64,000 nt of DNA from Periplaneta americana (GCF_040183065.1 NW_027185519.1:1-64000); one strand, 5' to 3'. Positions 26,507 to 39,851 are shown, counted from the first letter of the stretch. Notes: generated by a model from the letters alone, not told the origin. Program-made: numbers and translations.

Positions 26507-28836
26507 GATCAAGAGGGAGCTGAATCTAGCAAGACACTCACTGGTAAAAGTCGCCAGCTTACAACCAACGAAGATGAACAGCGGGAGCCGGCCGCCGCCT
26601 TGTGTCGACAAGTCTCGGCCGGACGGAGGCCAGCCACCGGGGAAGCGGAAGACGAGGCGGAAGACGGTGAAACCGACGGCCGCCGCAAAACCTGTCTCTC
26701 CGGAAGCAACATCACCACCACAACCATCATCATTTGGTAAGTCCAGCGCTTCACCAACCAAGACGATCGACGACTTACATACACTAAAGACCATGGCACC
26801 GATCACTGCTAATAGAGCAGTAGTGATCACAAACGCTGACCCCGACCTACTGGACGCAGTGACTCCACGGAAACCCACAACGACCTTGACTTTAAACAAA
26901 ACCACGAGAGCCTACGTTTTTTCCTCCCGAGAAAACTTACGGCAGATGACTTTAATGCATCCACGACAATTCGGGAAGCACGCCCGATACCAAACTCCAC
27001 CAACCGCCACTCTCCTCGGACCTTGGAAACTACCAGGCCACCCATCCCATCCCTCCTCCACCCCACCCCCCTCTCTATTGGACAGTGAATCTTCTTCTTC
27101 TTCTTCTTCTGAGGAAGAGGCAGAGGTTACTTCCATTCCACAAGAGGGGCCCTCAGAAGGGCCGGCTCCAAAACCTAGAGCAGAGAGGTCTCCTGTCCCT
27201 AAACCCACAGCAGAGAAGTCTCCCAACGGACCACCTCCCAGCTCTGAGGCGTCGTCTCACGAATCCTCAGAAGGGAAGCGGTCCAACAGGCGCAAACCAA
27301 TTCCCACAAAAGTATCCGGTTCGACTCCGGCAAGCCCCACTTCTCCCACTCCTCCTAACACCGCACAAGGAACCAAGACAAGGACAGTACTGAAAATACT
27401 GAACCACACAAAAAACGGCAACAACCCACTACACATAGAGCGACTAATGAAACAGTACCGACTCGACATTCAAACTCCACGACAGTTCTGGGCACACACT
27501 ACCAAGACAACTACACTCACATTCGCCACGATTGACGACGCGGAGAAGTTCGCTAGGGCAATTCCCCTGTACAACTTCGGTCCGTCCGCAGAAATCAACA
27601 TTACGCCTAGTGAATCAAGACAGAAACAGACCCGAAATAAAGAGATCAGTGTCGTCATGAAAAATGTCGACACGCTGATCTCTGAGGACGAACTAATGCA
27701 GATCCTGGCTGTAACACATCCAGGCATCACACGCATTAAGAGAATTATCTCCGCACAGACAGACAAACCCACCAACTTAGTTAGAATTTTCACAAATGAC
27801 ATCACCACAGCAGACAAATTACTAGAAGGAATTAAACTTGCAGGACGGTACTACAGAGTAGAGCCATCACACGAGACAATCTTCCACCGACCGTGCCTTA
27901 ACTGTGCACAATACGGCCATACAAGGACAAACTGCGACAAGCCCAAGACTTGTTTTAAGTGCGGCAAAAATCCCGACCTGTGCAACCACAACCGCCTATC
28001 CCAGATTAGGTATTGCGCCACGTGCAACAGCGACACCCATTATACGGGCCAAGCTCGCTGTCCAAAATATCCAAGGACTAATCTCATAACCTCCACCGAT
28101 CCCACGCACGTCCCCATAGACACCCACAAACCAATACCGAAACCTATACCCAAACCATCACAGTCCGTTTTCAACCCAACACTTCCCAAACCCGAATTGT
28201 CTTATGCGGATGCAGCTAAGACAACGACAACCAAGACAAACACTACAGACGATCCACAGACAGAAAAAACAACTACGGAACAGCTGGTCGAGGGGGTTCT
28301 ACGTTCTGCTATGCAGAAAATAGAATCCTACATTGACCGGCAACTAAACAGACTACAGGACGAAATAGTGACATTCACTATTTCTTTACTCACTACTGAC
28401 ACAAACCCTACGAAACGACACACGACACTTGCCACAGCCAACCAGGCAGCCAGACGGCTTCTACGGAAACGAGTAGCCCACCACTTTGTTGGTAACAGGT
28501 TACGAGTTTCCCTAGCGCCACTACAAAAACGTGACTAGGACAGAACTGACCAGAGCACTGGACTCTCCACCTCTCATTAACATCTGCGAGGCATGGTGCT
28601 CACTTCACTTCATTCATTTCATTCACAATTCAACTGATAACGTGTACATGTTCATAAAATCATTCACAGGGGAAATACACTACTGTTAGATGAGAGGGCA
28701 AACGGCTTATAGCTGGGTACCTCGATCTAAAGTTAGAGAATTGCTTGTCGAGGAACCAATGGAGGCATGGGATGCTTACCCTGCCTGCCATTTTAAACAT
28801 CATTCATTCTTTCTTCGTCCCCATTCATTCGTTCGC
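26507..28836 (+). mobile_element. Family A gag-only non-LTR element in H2B promoter, apparently full length
   Basis: 2,330 bp flanked by an 11-bp duplication GGCTCATCATC (26496-26506 and 28837-28847). It comprises a short 5' UTR (67 nt to the first good ATG), one long ORF (26574-28538) and a 298-nt 3' UTR ending in CATTCATTCGTTCG. There is no second ORF and no reverse-transcriptase motif, so it must be copied by another element's enzyme. The first base lies 31 nt after the first T of the H2B TATA-like box, where H2B's own start is expected. Confidence 0.9.
26574..28538 (+). CDS. Gag-like ORF1 protein of family A LINE, 654 aa
   Basis: Predicted nucleic-acid-binding ORF1 (Gag-like) protein of a Jockey-type LINE. 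The N-terminal third is basic and Pro/Ser-rich with a Ser/Glu run near residues 169-185. Two RRM or pre-C2HC-like segments follow (roughly 275-345 and 355-435). Three zinc knuckles lie at about 441-496: CX2CX4HX4C (CLNCAQYGHTRTNC), a CFKC...CNH variant, and CATC...HYTGQARC. A Thr/Pro linker and a C-terminal helical segment (AMQKIESYIDRQLNRLQDEI) close it. The open frame extends upstream to 26433 through the H2B promoter by chance; the Met at 26574 is the first ATG in frame inside the element. The frame is uninterrupted, which suggests a recent insertion. Confidence 0.85.
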   Translation: MNSGSRPPPCVDKSRPDGGQPPGKRKTRRKTVKPTAAAKPVSPEATSPPQPSSFGKSSASPTKTIDDLHTLKTMAPITANRAVVITNADPDLLDAVTPRKPTTTLTLNKTTRAYVFSSRENLRQMTLMHPRQFGKHARYQTPPTATLLGPWKLPGHPSHPSSTPPPSLLDSESSSSSSSEEEAEVTSIPQEGPSEGPAPKPRAERSPVPKPTAEKSPNGPPPSSEASSHESSEGKRSNRRKPIPTKVSGSTPASPTSPTPPNTAQGTKTRTVLKILNHTKNGNNPLHIERLMKQYRLDIQTPRQFWAHTTKTTTLTFATIDDAEKFARAIPLYNFGPSAEINITPSESRQKQTRNKEISVVMKNVDTLISEDELMQILAVTHPGITRIKRIISAQTDKPTNLVRIFTNDITTADKLLEGIKLAGRYYRVEPSHETIFHRPCLNCAQYGHTRTNCDKPKTCFKCGKNPDLCNHNRLSQIRYCATCNSDTHYTGQARCPKYPRTNLITSTDPTHVPIDTHKPIPKPIPKPSQSVFNPTLPKPELSYADAAKTTTTKTNTTDDPQTEKTTTEQLVEGVLRSAMQKIESYIDRQLNRLQDEIVTFTISLLTTDTNPTKRHTTLATANQAARRLLRKRVAHHFVGNRLRVSLAPLQKRD

Positions 28837-28858
28837 GGCTCATCATCAGACGAGCACC

Positions 28859-29230
28859 ATGCCCCCCAAAGCTTCCGGAAAGGCTGCCAAGAAGGCCGGC
28901 AAGGCCCAGAAGAATATTTCGAAGGGCGATAAGAAGAAGAAGCGCAAGAGGAAGGAGAGCTACGCCATTTACATCTACAAGGTTCTGAAACAAGTTCACC
29001 CAGACACGGGAATCAGTTCAAAGGCTATGAGCATCATGAACAGCTTCGTTAACGACATCTTCGAGCGCATCGCCGCGGAAGCTTCGCGGCTCGCGCATTA
29101 CAACAAGCGGTCGACCATCACCAGTCGGGAGATCCAGACAGCCGTCCGTCTCCTGCTACCCGGTGAGCTGGCCAAGCACGCCGTCAGTGAAGGGACCAAG
29201 GCCGTCACAAAATACACTAGTTCCAAGTAA
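28859..29230 (+). CDS. H2B: Histone H2B, unit 2 (promoter interrupted)
   Basis: 123 residues, identical to the other H2B copies. The full-length LINE lies immediately upstream: only the duplicated GGCTCATCATC and 11 nt of leader remain before the ATG. An in-frame Met at 28745 inside the LINE would extend the frame, but it has no counterpart in the intact gene. Confidence 0.98.
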   Translation: MPPKASGKAAKKAGKAQKNISKGDKKKKRKRKESYAIYIYKVLKQVHPDTGISSKAMSIMNSFVNDIFERIAAEASRLAHYNKRSTITSREIQTAVRLLLPGELAKHAVSEGTKAVTKYTSSK

Positions 29231-29260
29231 GCGGGAGTGCTTGCTAGGGAATCAGCAACC

Positions 29261-29276
29261 GGCCCTTTTAAGGGCC
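29261..29276 (+). terminator. Histone 3' stem-loop of H2B, unit 2
   Basis: GGCCCT stem with TTTA loop, 30 nt after the stop. Confidence 0.95.
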
Positions 29277-30099
29277 ACAAGTTATTCATAACAGAGTAGA
29301 TGAATGAAGAACAACAGCGGTTCCCACCGAGTGAAAATTTAAATAATCACCCCGATAACACTTCTAGGATAGATAATACATTATAGGCAGTCCATGGGAG
29401 ACTTGGATCCACGAGGCAAATTCGTTTCCTTAATAGTTTCGTACGACTTATATGAGAGCGCGGTGTCATTCCTACTCACTTGGCAGCATTAATTGTTGAG
29501 GGAAAACAACTTAGAAGGTAACTTGTCGACCGCGGGCATAATCCTTCCGCAGGCCACTACTGAGAATCTGTGGACATACGGGTAATCTATCTTTATTGAA
29601 ACTCGGGTTCATAACATACGACTGATACTTTATATATCTGTCACGTAATCCATCAAGAGACAAATGTCCCCCCCCCCTAGTCAGTAGCGAGCTTCAGTCC
29701 ATTCGTAGTAGCCGCCGGTGCAAGAAGTGAATTGAAGTTTGTGTGAAGTTCCGTAGTATGGCATGAAAATGATGTCGAAAATCCGACTACAGTTCCACAA
29801 CCATGTGGTTGAAAGGAGGCTCCGCTGTTGAACAACAATCCACCTGTGGCTTAACTTAGAATGCCGACTAGCTGTTTTATTAATCCCGTGTCAATCCAGC
29901 AGTGTGTGACGTTGAAACGTAACCAAACTGCCGTTGATAGATAGATTTATCATCTATCCCAATGACATCCAACGAGCTTGGTAATTTAGGTACAGAGTCT
30001 AAGCAGGCAGTTTACGTGTGTGTGTGAGCGAGTGCAGGTTTTATCGAGTGCACCCCAATCCCATCGTCCTCAAGTGCCTACAGATTACGCAGTTTCATC
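29277..30099. other. H2B-5S spacer, unit 2
   Basis: Same as in unit 1 except for a C-run one base shorter near 29669. Confidence 0.7.
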
Positions 30100-30217
30100 G
30101 GCAACGGCCATACCATGTTGAAAATACCGGTTCTCGTCCGATCACCGAAGTCAAGCAACATTGGGCGTGGTCAGTACTTGGATGGGTGACCGCTTGGGAA
30201 CACCACGTGCCGTTGGC
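30100..30217 (+). rRNA. 5S rRNA: 5S rRNA gene, unit 2
   Basis: Same sequence as the unit 1 gene, with T-run terminator directly downstream. No LINE insertion at or near it. Confidence 0.93.
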
Positions 30218-31142
30218 GATTTTTTTTTTTACGTCACTATTTCCAGCGTGTTCTAATAAGACTTATGGGATATTATGTTCCCTTCCCTATTCCAGCTATA
30301 GCTTGGATGATGACGCCGCTGCATAATTGTAGAGTAATTGATAATTCTTAAGTACTTGCAGCTCCGTATTGAAACTTATGACTGGTAGCATATTCATATG
30401 AGACGGTTCACTTCTCTGCGTTTTCTCGAAGAAGGGAATATGTATTCAGGGGATTGTGAACGTACCTCGCGCTCTCCCTAGAAGTTAGAGACATTTTAGG
30501 TAAAGAATGTAATATACTGTACATATATGGCTAATTAAAATCCCATTAGTTACTACATTTCAGTGGGTAGTACAAATTCCATAATGAAAATATCTCTGTC
30601 CTAGTAGTTGTATCCTTTAAAGAAGCTCGTTGTTTTCCCATGATGAAGGGCAGAACTTGGTCGGTAGAAATTTAAACAGACTGCATTATCAGACCAGGCG
30701 TTATTTCAATATCAGCGTTTAGTTTAGGAAATATAGCAATAGCGGAGTTGGGAGAAGTAGTTATAGCATGTACAGTAAGTATAAACAGTTCGCTGTACTG
30801 TACAGTGAATATAAATATTTGAATGTACGATGGCAAAACATCAGACATACAGTACGTAGCTCACATATCTTAAAAAATAAATAAATAAAAATAAAGAAGA
30901 CATTCTGAGGAGTGAGTGGAAAGTGCATATTATAATGAATATTTTTAACTCTCAGTTGACATTGAGAGAGAAAGCCATGCATCGGGGAACCGGTGACTGT
31001 TTTTGCGTTACCTTCTGCTATTGGCGTTGTTGGTTAGTAACGAATGAAAGAGGTAGGACGCGGAATCAAATGTCAAAAAACGATAGGGAAATAATAGTAA
31101 CTGGTTGTATTTCGATCGAGCTCGGCGTGCTGATTCACCAGT

Positions 31143-32574
31143 GGGGTGTTTCACAAAGTTTACAATCTTTGGAAATTGTGAACTCTGTTTGTAAACTTCT
31201 GTTTCACAATCTTTGTTTGTAAAGGTGGACTGTACAAAGGAAATCAAATCTTTACGAATGAAATTTTGCGCTCTTTACAAGTGATATGTTTGTTTCACAA
31301 CGAAGGAGTAATTTTACAAACGTGTAAACTAAACTTTACTAGTGAAGTTAGCACATTTTCTACAGTAGCCCTGTTGAAATAGCTTCTAATTGTGAATGAA
31401 AAAAATAAACACATATGTATAAAATCAATTTTATAGTAACAGGGTACCATTAAGAATTACACTGAAGCAGTTGTGATGTTATTGAGTAGTTCTAGCGACT
31501 CAGACGAAGATTTTGCATTTAGGCCTAACGTAGAATTTTCCGGCCACGTTCGTATCATTGTACGAATATTAATGAAAGGTTTCGAATGAATCCCGCGCTA
31601 TACTTCAGAATACCGCGTTAGTTCTTATATACGAGGAACGTATTTAATAAATACTCGCACTTAAAGAAGAAAAACTTTGCACCGAAAACCAATCACTTAA
31701 TAATGCAATGTCGGCATTACTTACGCAGTATTCTGAAGTCGTTCCGAATCCCATTTCGCTGTAATCTCTCCTACAAGATATGGGACATCACATGCAACAT
31801 CTGAAAGGGAAAAGTGGTGCCCTAACCACAAAGCGAGAACTGCATTGGTTGCATAGTAGCTCTCAGTTCCCTGCGTTAGCAGATAAGAACGGAATTTATA
31901 AGATTACAGTGTGCAAAAGTTCACACATGGTAGTTGATGTTGTTACAAGATTGAAAAAACTCGAGGCGGGTTATTGATCACCGAATGTGCTTACTCGGGC
32001 AAAGGATTTTTATGCTCCTCCTGCTGGGTTCCCTAATGTTGGCGAGGTTATGGATGAAACAATAAAATATACTGATGGACCAGCAGAGAGCGAAGTTGAT
32101 TTTAATGGATGGACATGTTAGCTGCTCTATCAACTGCATATAACTACGTGGGTCAAATCCATTATTTATCAATTATTTGAATGAATTTCGCGCTAACTTT
32201 CGTCAGTTAAGTCGTAGGCTAATTAATGCATTGGTATGCTCGACCAATTGCATGCCGCGAAACTCCGTTGTCGCCGATGTAGCAAAATCTAAATAAAATA
32301 TATATAAAAAAATATAAACATGTCCATCGATAGTTCTAAAATTACAGCTACTTTACCTCTGATCCTTAGTGATTTTTGTAAACTGTCGTTGGCGATTTTG
32401 TTCAACCAATTATGCGTATTTGTAAGTTTGTTTCGCCGATTTTGTAAAGTTCGTTAAAACATACAAGTGAATAAGATTGCATTGTGAAACACAGTTAACA
32501 AGCATATGTAATATTTCCGTTGTTAATTGTATATTGTTAATTTGTAATTTGTTAGCGTTGTGAAACATGCCCCC
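31143..32574. mobile_element. TIR DNA transposon relic, copy in unit 2 spacer
   Basis: Same ends and interior as the copy at 14928; part of the unit and not an independent insertion. Confidence 0.55.
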
Positions 32575-34684
32575 ATTTACCTTTAGAGGTAATATCTACA
32601 TTAATATTTAGTTAAAATTTAAAGAAATTTTAAACGAATGGAAGCTGCATTTTAATTCACCCCAAATTACTATGTTCCCTTTCAGATTATCAGCTGTTGT
32701 TGTTGTTGTCGTTGTTGTATTGTAAGTTCTCACTTATTGTTAGCTAGCCGTACCCGTTCGCTCCGCTCCACCTGTTAGAAATAAATATAAAGTAATTACA
32801 TAATTAAAATAGGACGACTGATCCATGGAACAACTTTTACAACAGCGCAAGATAATCTGCTTCGCATATTACCCAATTTTTTTTTAGCACTGCATTTATT
32901 GCATATATATTTTATGTATTTTAACACGATTCAATTGAGCATAGTTAAAATATGAATTATTAAAATAATGGATTGCCAAGCTAAAGTACTATTACTGCAT
33001 ACTAAATCAATACACTCTCGTTGTTCGTTAATTCTCTGAGATTAAAATGCGTGTACATAAATATTATTTTAAGAAATACAGAAAACGAATGTACAAAATA
33101 GCCTATCAAATTTTCTGTGCATAAGAAGCTATTTTAATCTTACCTGTCCTCGATTTACTCAGACGTTACTGTAATAACATTATAGCATTATGTCCATCTA
33201 GAGAAACTACAGTTTCCAATGGTGAAATAATAACTAATTATACAAATCAGTTAATTTACGAGCTTGTGATATTACTTCATACAAACACAGAAACATTCCC
33301 TGTAGGCTATGTTTAATAGCTTTCGATTGTTTGTTGATGTCCAAGGCCCCTGTTTCGATTGTTGTTGTCCAAGGCCCCTTATAGACGAAGTCATTTGTTC
33401 TTAATTCATTGCACCGTCTTAGATAGCGTTATTTTAATTTTAAAACTCATTTATCTCATTAAATATCAGTCCTATCAAAATGTTGTAAAAAAATAAAACT
33501 TAACGGAAATCATTTTTAAAGGAACATCTGTTATGTAACATTTTTTCTCAAATATCAATAATAAGCGAGATATTTCGATTTATTTAATTAAGGCCCCCTT
33601 ATAACCCCCCTTTTAAATAAAGTATTTCGAATGCCATATAGCCTAAAATCTAAGTTACAACAAACTTAATTTATATTCCAGTTTTCATATAAATCGGTTC
33701 AGCCATTATCGCGTGAAAAGGTAACAAACATACAGACAGACATACAAACAAAATTTTCAAAAATGCGATTTTCGGTTTCAGGGTGGTTAATTATATATGT
33801 TAGGACCAATTACTTTTGGAAAATCGAAACTTACCAGAAAAATTTCGGCTACAGATTTATTATTAGTATAGATAGTACGAGATACGACCGCAATTTTGTA
33901 CGACTAGTGTAATGAAGGAATGCAAAAAATTATTTTGGAACTTTGCAATGTTAGTCTATCATTAAAATAAAATTAAATCTTAATTCGTCCCTTTTGCAGG
34001 AGTCTTCTTCATCCAGTATGTTGTTGGCTGATATGGAGGAGGAGGGGGGGGGGGACATGCTCTAAAGGGATAAAATTTGCTTAGCAAATCGATATGGTGA
34101 CTAACGCTTGCAATGCGTCATAGCTATAATTGTACTGCGCGGTAATTTCAGAGTAATAAGAGTTCAGTTCAGGGATCTGCTAATTTCTTCATATTGTGTT
34201 CGGCAATGGAATAGTACCGCAGTAGCATTAAGAGGTTTTTATAATTTGAACTGATATGTGCAGGTATATTGACCCCCCCCCTCCCACCGCTGGCCGACGC
34301 GGACTGCAATGACAACAGTAAGCCACACGTCATACGTAAGCCTTTCTTCTTCTTCTTCTTCTTTGCTCGCCTGGCAAATACAGTCTTGGATTTCACATAT
34401 TCAATTTTTCACAGTCCCAACTCCCTTGCATGGACGTGTTTTCACGTACCTTTAAAGTTTCTCCTCTCATTCATTCAGTCTATTCGCAAGCCTGAGGGTT
34501 TTCCGTGGTTTTCCCTAAGGAGCTAAGACAAATGTAGGGATGAGCCCAGAAAGAAAAGGGCATTCACTTCCTTAGACCCTGGTAACTGCTCTTTCTAGAG
34601 GAAGGAGGAGGAGAAAGAAACCCCCCCACCCCCACCGACGTGGACTGCAATGACAACAGTAAGCAACACGTTATATGTAAAGCC

Positions 34685-34744
<60 letters not shown>

Positions 34745-34913
34745 TACAATGGGACTAAAGGTGGTGTAGATACACTATGTCAAATGTGCCACAATCTTTC
34801 CTGCAATAGAAAGACGAGGCGCTGGCCACTAGCAATATTTTACAACATGCTAAATATTGCAAGTATAAATTCATGGATAATTTATAGTTAGAAGAACTCA
34901 GAAAACAATATCA

Positions 34914-35384
34914 AGAAAACAATTCATTTTCCAATTGTGTGAAGAGCTGACAAAACCGTGGATGCAGCACCGCTTTGCACGTCCTACTTTACACCGATCT
35001 CTGCGGGCAACAATTGAAGAACATCTGAACATTGCTGTGCAACAACAATGCCAGGTAATGCAGCCAGATGGTGAACGTACTGTTTGCTATAAATGTCCTG
35101 CAAAGAAGAGGAGAATGATGACAACATTTTGTGGACTTTGCAAAAAGGGGTTCTGCAGAGAACATCGCGCTGTTGTTTGCACTAATTGTAAATAGGACAA
35201 TAACATGAACGTAAAGACTTTATGACAAACTTAAAATTAAATGAACACTAATGGCTACGAAATGTGTAAAAGTTGTTAAATGTGTGATATTGAGTTGATT
35301 TCAGTTAATTAAAATGTGAGTAGTAAAAATTACGAATGCTTACCTTTAACATGAGTACAGTGATGATTACCTGTCTAGGGTTAA
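34914..35384 (+). pseudogene. piggyBac C-terminus and right end, unit 2 spacer
   Basis: Same relic; the cysteine-rich tail ends at 35195. The unit 3 spacer lacks this whole region because of a deletion. Confidence 0.8.
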
Positions 35385-36044
35385 GTAGTCGCGTGGTGAG
35401 TTTAGGAATTCCCAGACCACCTCTAAGATTGTTTAAAATAAAGGTATTGTAATCGTACGTTTCTGTCTTTTGTCAATAGTAACGTTGACCTTTCTTTTTC
35501 GAGAAAACAAAATCTGTTGTACAGTTAAAGGTACTGAAATAGTAAGAAATTTTCTGAAATCCCCACGCGTTTGCAAGTGTAAGTCTCTGTTGTAACCTGT
35601 TGATTTACGAGAGACTGTGTGTGCTTTCGTACAGTGTTTCTAAAATGTGCAGTAACGAGTCAGAAATCATTGGAATGTAGTGTAGGTGTGTTTGTTATAA
35701 CCGGGAATCAATCCGCAGTACTTGACCAATCAACTACGGGAAATATCAGAAAAATTGGCAGGAGTTAGCAAGAAAAACAAAGGTAAAATATCACGTGAAC
35801 GAGCACCGATACCGAGCACTATGTACAATATACCCTAGAGAAAAAGACAAGAAAACAAAAGTCAACCGCTGCAAGTGTTACGAAGTGGTGTGTGAAACAT
35901 ATAATGAAGAATGTCTGCGGGAAGCGCATCTAGTGAGATAAAGGGTGAAATGGAGGATTCTGCTAAAAATAAAGAAAGGAAGAAAAATGTTTACAGTTAA
36001 TACAAGTATTGTTTTCTCTTGTGGGTTTATGTTTAGTATAATAG

Positions 36045-36096
<52 letters not shown>

Positions 36097-36366
36097 AAAG
36101 TGAAAAAAATAACAGGTCTGTAATAATAATAGTTAATAATTCTGTAGTTCACTGCAAAAACTGTATAGCCATAAAAGGACAGATGATAATAACGTTGTTA
36201 TCTTATTCTTGCTGCTGTGTAAGCCTAAGTTTCCACGTGAGGGATAGAAGAGACATGACAACATATAGCATTACAATTTGTTTAATGTGTATAAATTTCT
36301 TTAATACTGATTTTTCTCAGAACAAGCTGTGTGAGGGTTAAAGAGTTCTTGCACTGAAGCTCAGAA

Positions 36367-36438
<72 letters not shown>

Positions 36439-37595
36439 GTGTGAAGAGTTGTATCGGAAGTGCTTTATAGACTAAATTAATAATTTCTATCTTAACTGAA
36501 ATATTTACATTATATTTCACACAGTATAGTTACAGGTAGCATAAATTCAGATAATGGTTTTTATATGGGAATCTACTTCTTGTGTTTAGAGGCTACATTT
36601 ATACAGAGTTAATAATTTCTCCCCTATGTAACATATTTCCATGAAATTTTATACGCATCTATGCAAAAACGAATTATGCTCGTGTAATTAGGGAATTAGG
36701 GAAAAATTAGTTTTTCTGATAATTTTTAATGTTTTAATAGAAATTATGCTCCTAAAAGATGACTAGCCTGCCATATTTTTCGCAGTTGGTAACAAAATGC
36801 TAGATTCATGGATATACTCCATAATTTAGTTGTTCATTATATGTTCAAGAAGTGTTGAATTTTTCTTGGAGAAATTAAGCTCCTTCATCCAGACTCTGAA
36901 AAGTGGCTGCTGTCGAATTCGTAAAGCGCCACCAAGAGATGAATATAACATCTAAGTTTGCAGGATGTAGCAGCTAAATTTTAAGCCGTATAGAGTTTAA
37001 TATTTGATTAATGTGTGGGTAGAAGAATTGAAAGTTAACTCAGGTTTACTTGTAATGCACAGCCTGTTAAATATGTCGTAAAAAAAAAAAAAAAAAAAAA
37101 AACTAGTTGCACAAATCTCAGTAAACGTGCCAATTAAATGAATGCTAACGTATTATAGATTGCTTTTCGCGTATTAAATGAAAGTACACATCTTGTCCTA
37201 TGACCTCCATAAGGGAAGGTTTAACAGTATAAAACAGCCACTGACCCCACGAACAAAAATCAACTGAAGAGCGTGACTTTAAAAAAAAAACTCATGTTTT
37301 GTCCCACCTCTTACTGATATTGATGTTTTGTATGCTGTTGTGCACAATGCCTAGCTTTTGTTTAAGCCTAGATATTACTTAAACTTCGGTTATGATGAAG
37401 TTGATTTTCTTACATAGTTTTGCGTTCTGGACAACTGTGCGCCGGCATCTCTCGGAACATCCGAGATCAGGTCCCTATCCCCTCCACCGCAAAGTCAAAT
37501 AGCGTCTGTCACTTGATTTTGAATATTAAACAAACATACCATCACGGCATTTCCGTTATGGCATCTGGTGTCATCAATAAGCTACAAATAAAGGA

Positions 37596-37642
<47 letters not shown>

Positions 37643-38888
37643 TAGCACAGTCACTGTCCTGAACAAGGTACGCAAGTATTATTTTAATTAATGCGTATCG
37701 CCTACCAGCCGCCGAAACTATTCGACAGGAGAGTGAATATCCTACACGGTCCTGTAAAAATGTTCTGAATACACTAAATGACGTGTAATTTTTTTTCTAT
37801 TATTAGGACAATTGAACGTGTCATTGCTCCTGCGGGTTGCTTTGTTTCACACCACAGAGAATTCAGGTTCTCAACCCCCCGGGATTCTAGAGATAAGAGA
37901 GCGATGAGGTTAAAGGAGTAGGCGTTTGTTCGTGTTTTTGTTTTTACTTTAGAAAAATTGCGAAACGTGACGCAATAGCGATAAGTTTTATGAACAAGTT
38001 TGCTGAATCGACCAATTGAAGGTAATTTATATTTTGCTAAAGAAGAGAGGAGATTAATGAAATCAGTTATTGTAATAATCGTAGTAGATTGAAGGAATTG
38101 TTTGTATTCAAACTCCTTTTTGAAATAAGCTGCTCGGATGCTTATCAGGGTGACGGTTATAAATGTTATCGTAATACCCACCCGAGGTCACAAAGGTCAC
38201 AGTCTTCCGCTTGTCCTTTCCTAAGCAGACCACGTCTGTACTATCGAAAATAATGAGTCACAGTTATAGTTTCGTGAAAGTAAAAAATGTTAGATAGGAG
38301 ACAAGTAGCTACTCTTATACAATCATAATCACATTTTGTATCCAATATAGTATAAACGAGCTACATGTAAGTACTGTGTAAAGTTTCATTAAAACAATAT
38401 ATTATATATGAGACAAGTCACTAATTTTTGTCAAAACGCATCGTCTATAAAGGGGTAGTTTCTCCTCTTATACAGTAGTGACTATAGTGCGAAGTTTCAT
38501 GGAAATATGTCACATTTTTAGTCCAGCTAGATTTGCTTTCTGGACCACTTTGAGCCTTGGCGCTTGTGATCGGTCGGACGGAGGATCACTCGTCCCGGCG
38601 GCGTTAACCCTTAATTTGGTAAATATATATAATGTGCAATATTATAGAACTGTGAAATTTTTTTTTAATTTTCCTAAGAAACTTTGTTATCCATCGTTCT
38701 ATTAAAAAATTGTTTATTAACCTATAGGATACATTGCGATATTTGTCAAACAGGCTGTGGGAAAATGCTGATACGGTGAGGAATGGAAAGGGAGAAACCA
38801 TTTATATTATTGAGGTGACCTTGAACTGAGGGTAGTAGGAACGAGACCTGGAGTACGGTACAACCGGCTCTTCCGAGAAATAACTAGT

Positions 38889-38904
38889 GGCCCTGAAAAG
38901 GGCC
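38889..38904 (-). terminator. Histone 3' stem-loop of H3, unit 3
   Basis: Minus-strand GGCCCT stem with TTTC loop. Confidence 0.95.
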
Positions 38905-38933
38905 TTTTTGCGGGCAGGAGTACCTTTGTTAAT

Positions 38934-39851
<918 letters not shown>

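Larger units (their letters stand above)
30218..38888. other. Long inter-cluster spacer 2
   Basis: Same content and order as spacer 1. Differences seen are microsatellite lengths, for example 19 instead of 22 ATT repeats near 34686. Confidence 0.75.

Noticed and set aside
26433-26573. Upstream extension of the Gag ORF into the H2B promoter
   Set aside because: The extension lies partly in host promoter sequence and upstream of the expected start site; the Met at 26574 is the better start.
26321-26905. 194-codon minus-strand ORF across the H2B promoter and the LINE start
   Set aside because: Spans two unrelated sequences and is antisense to the Gag ORF.
26574-28538. Zinc-knuckle Gag as evidence of a retrovirus-like or LTR element
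   Set aside because: No LTRs; 5' truncations, target duplications, repeat tails and the linked RT thumb fragments in relatives indicate a non-LTR LINE.
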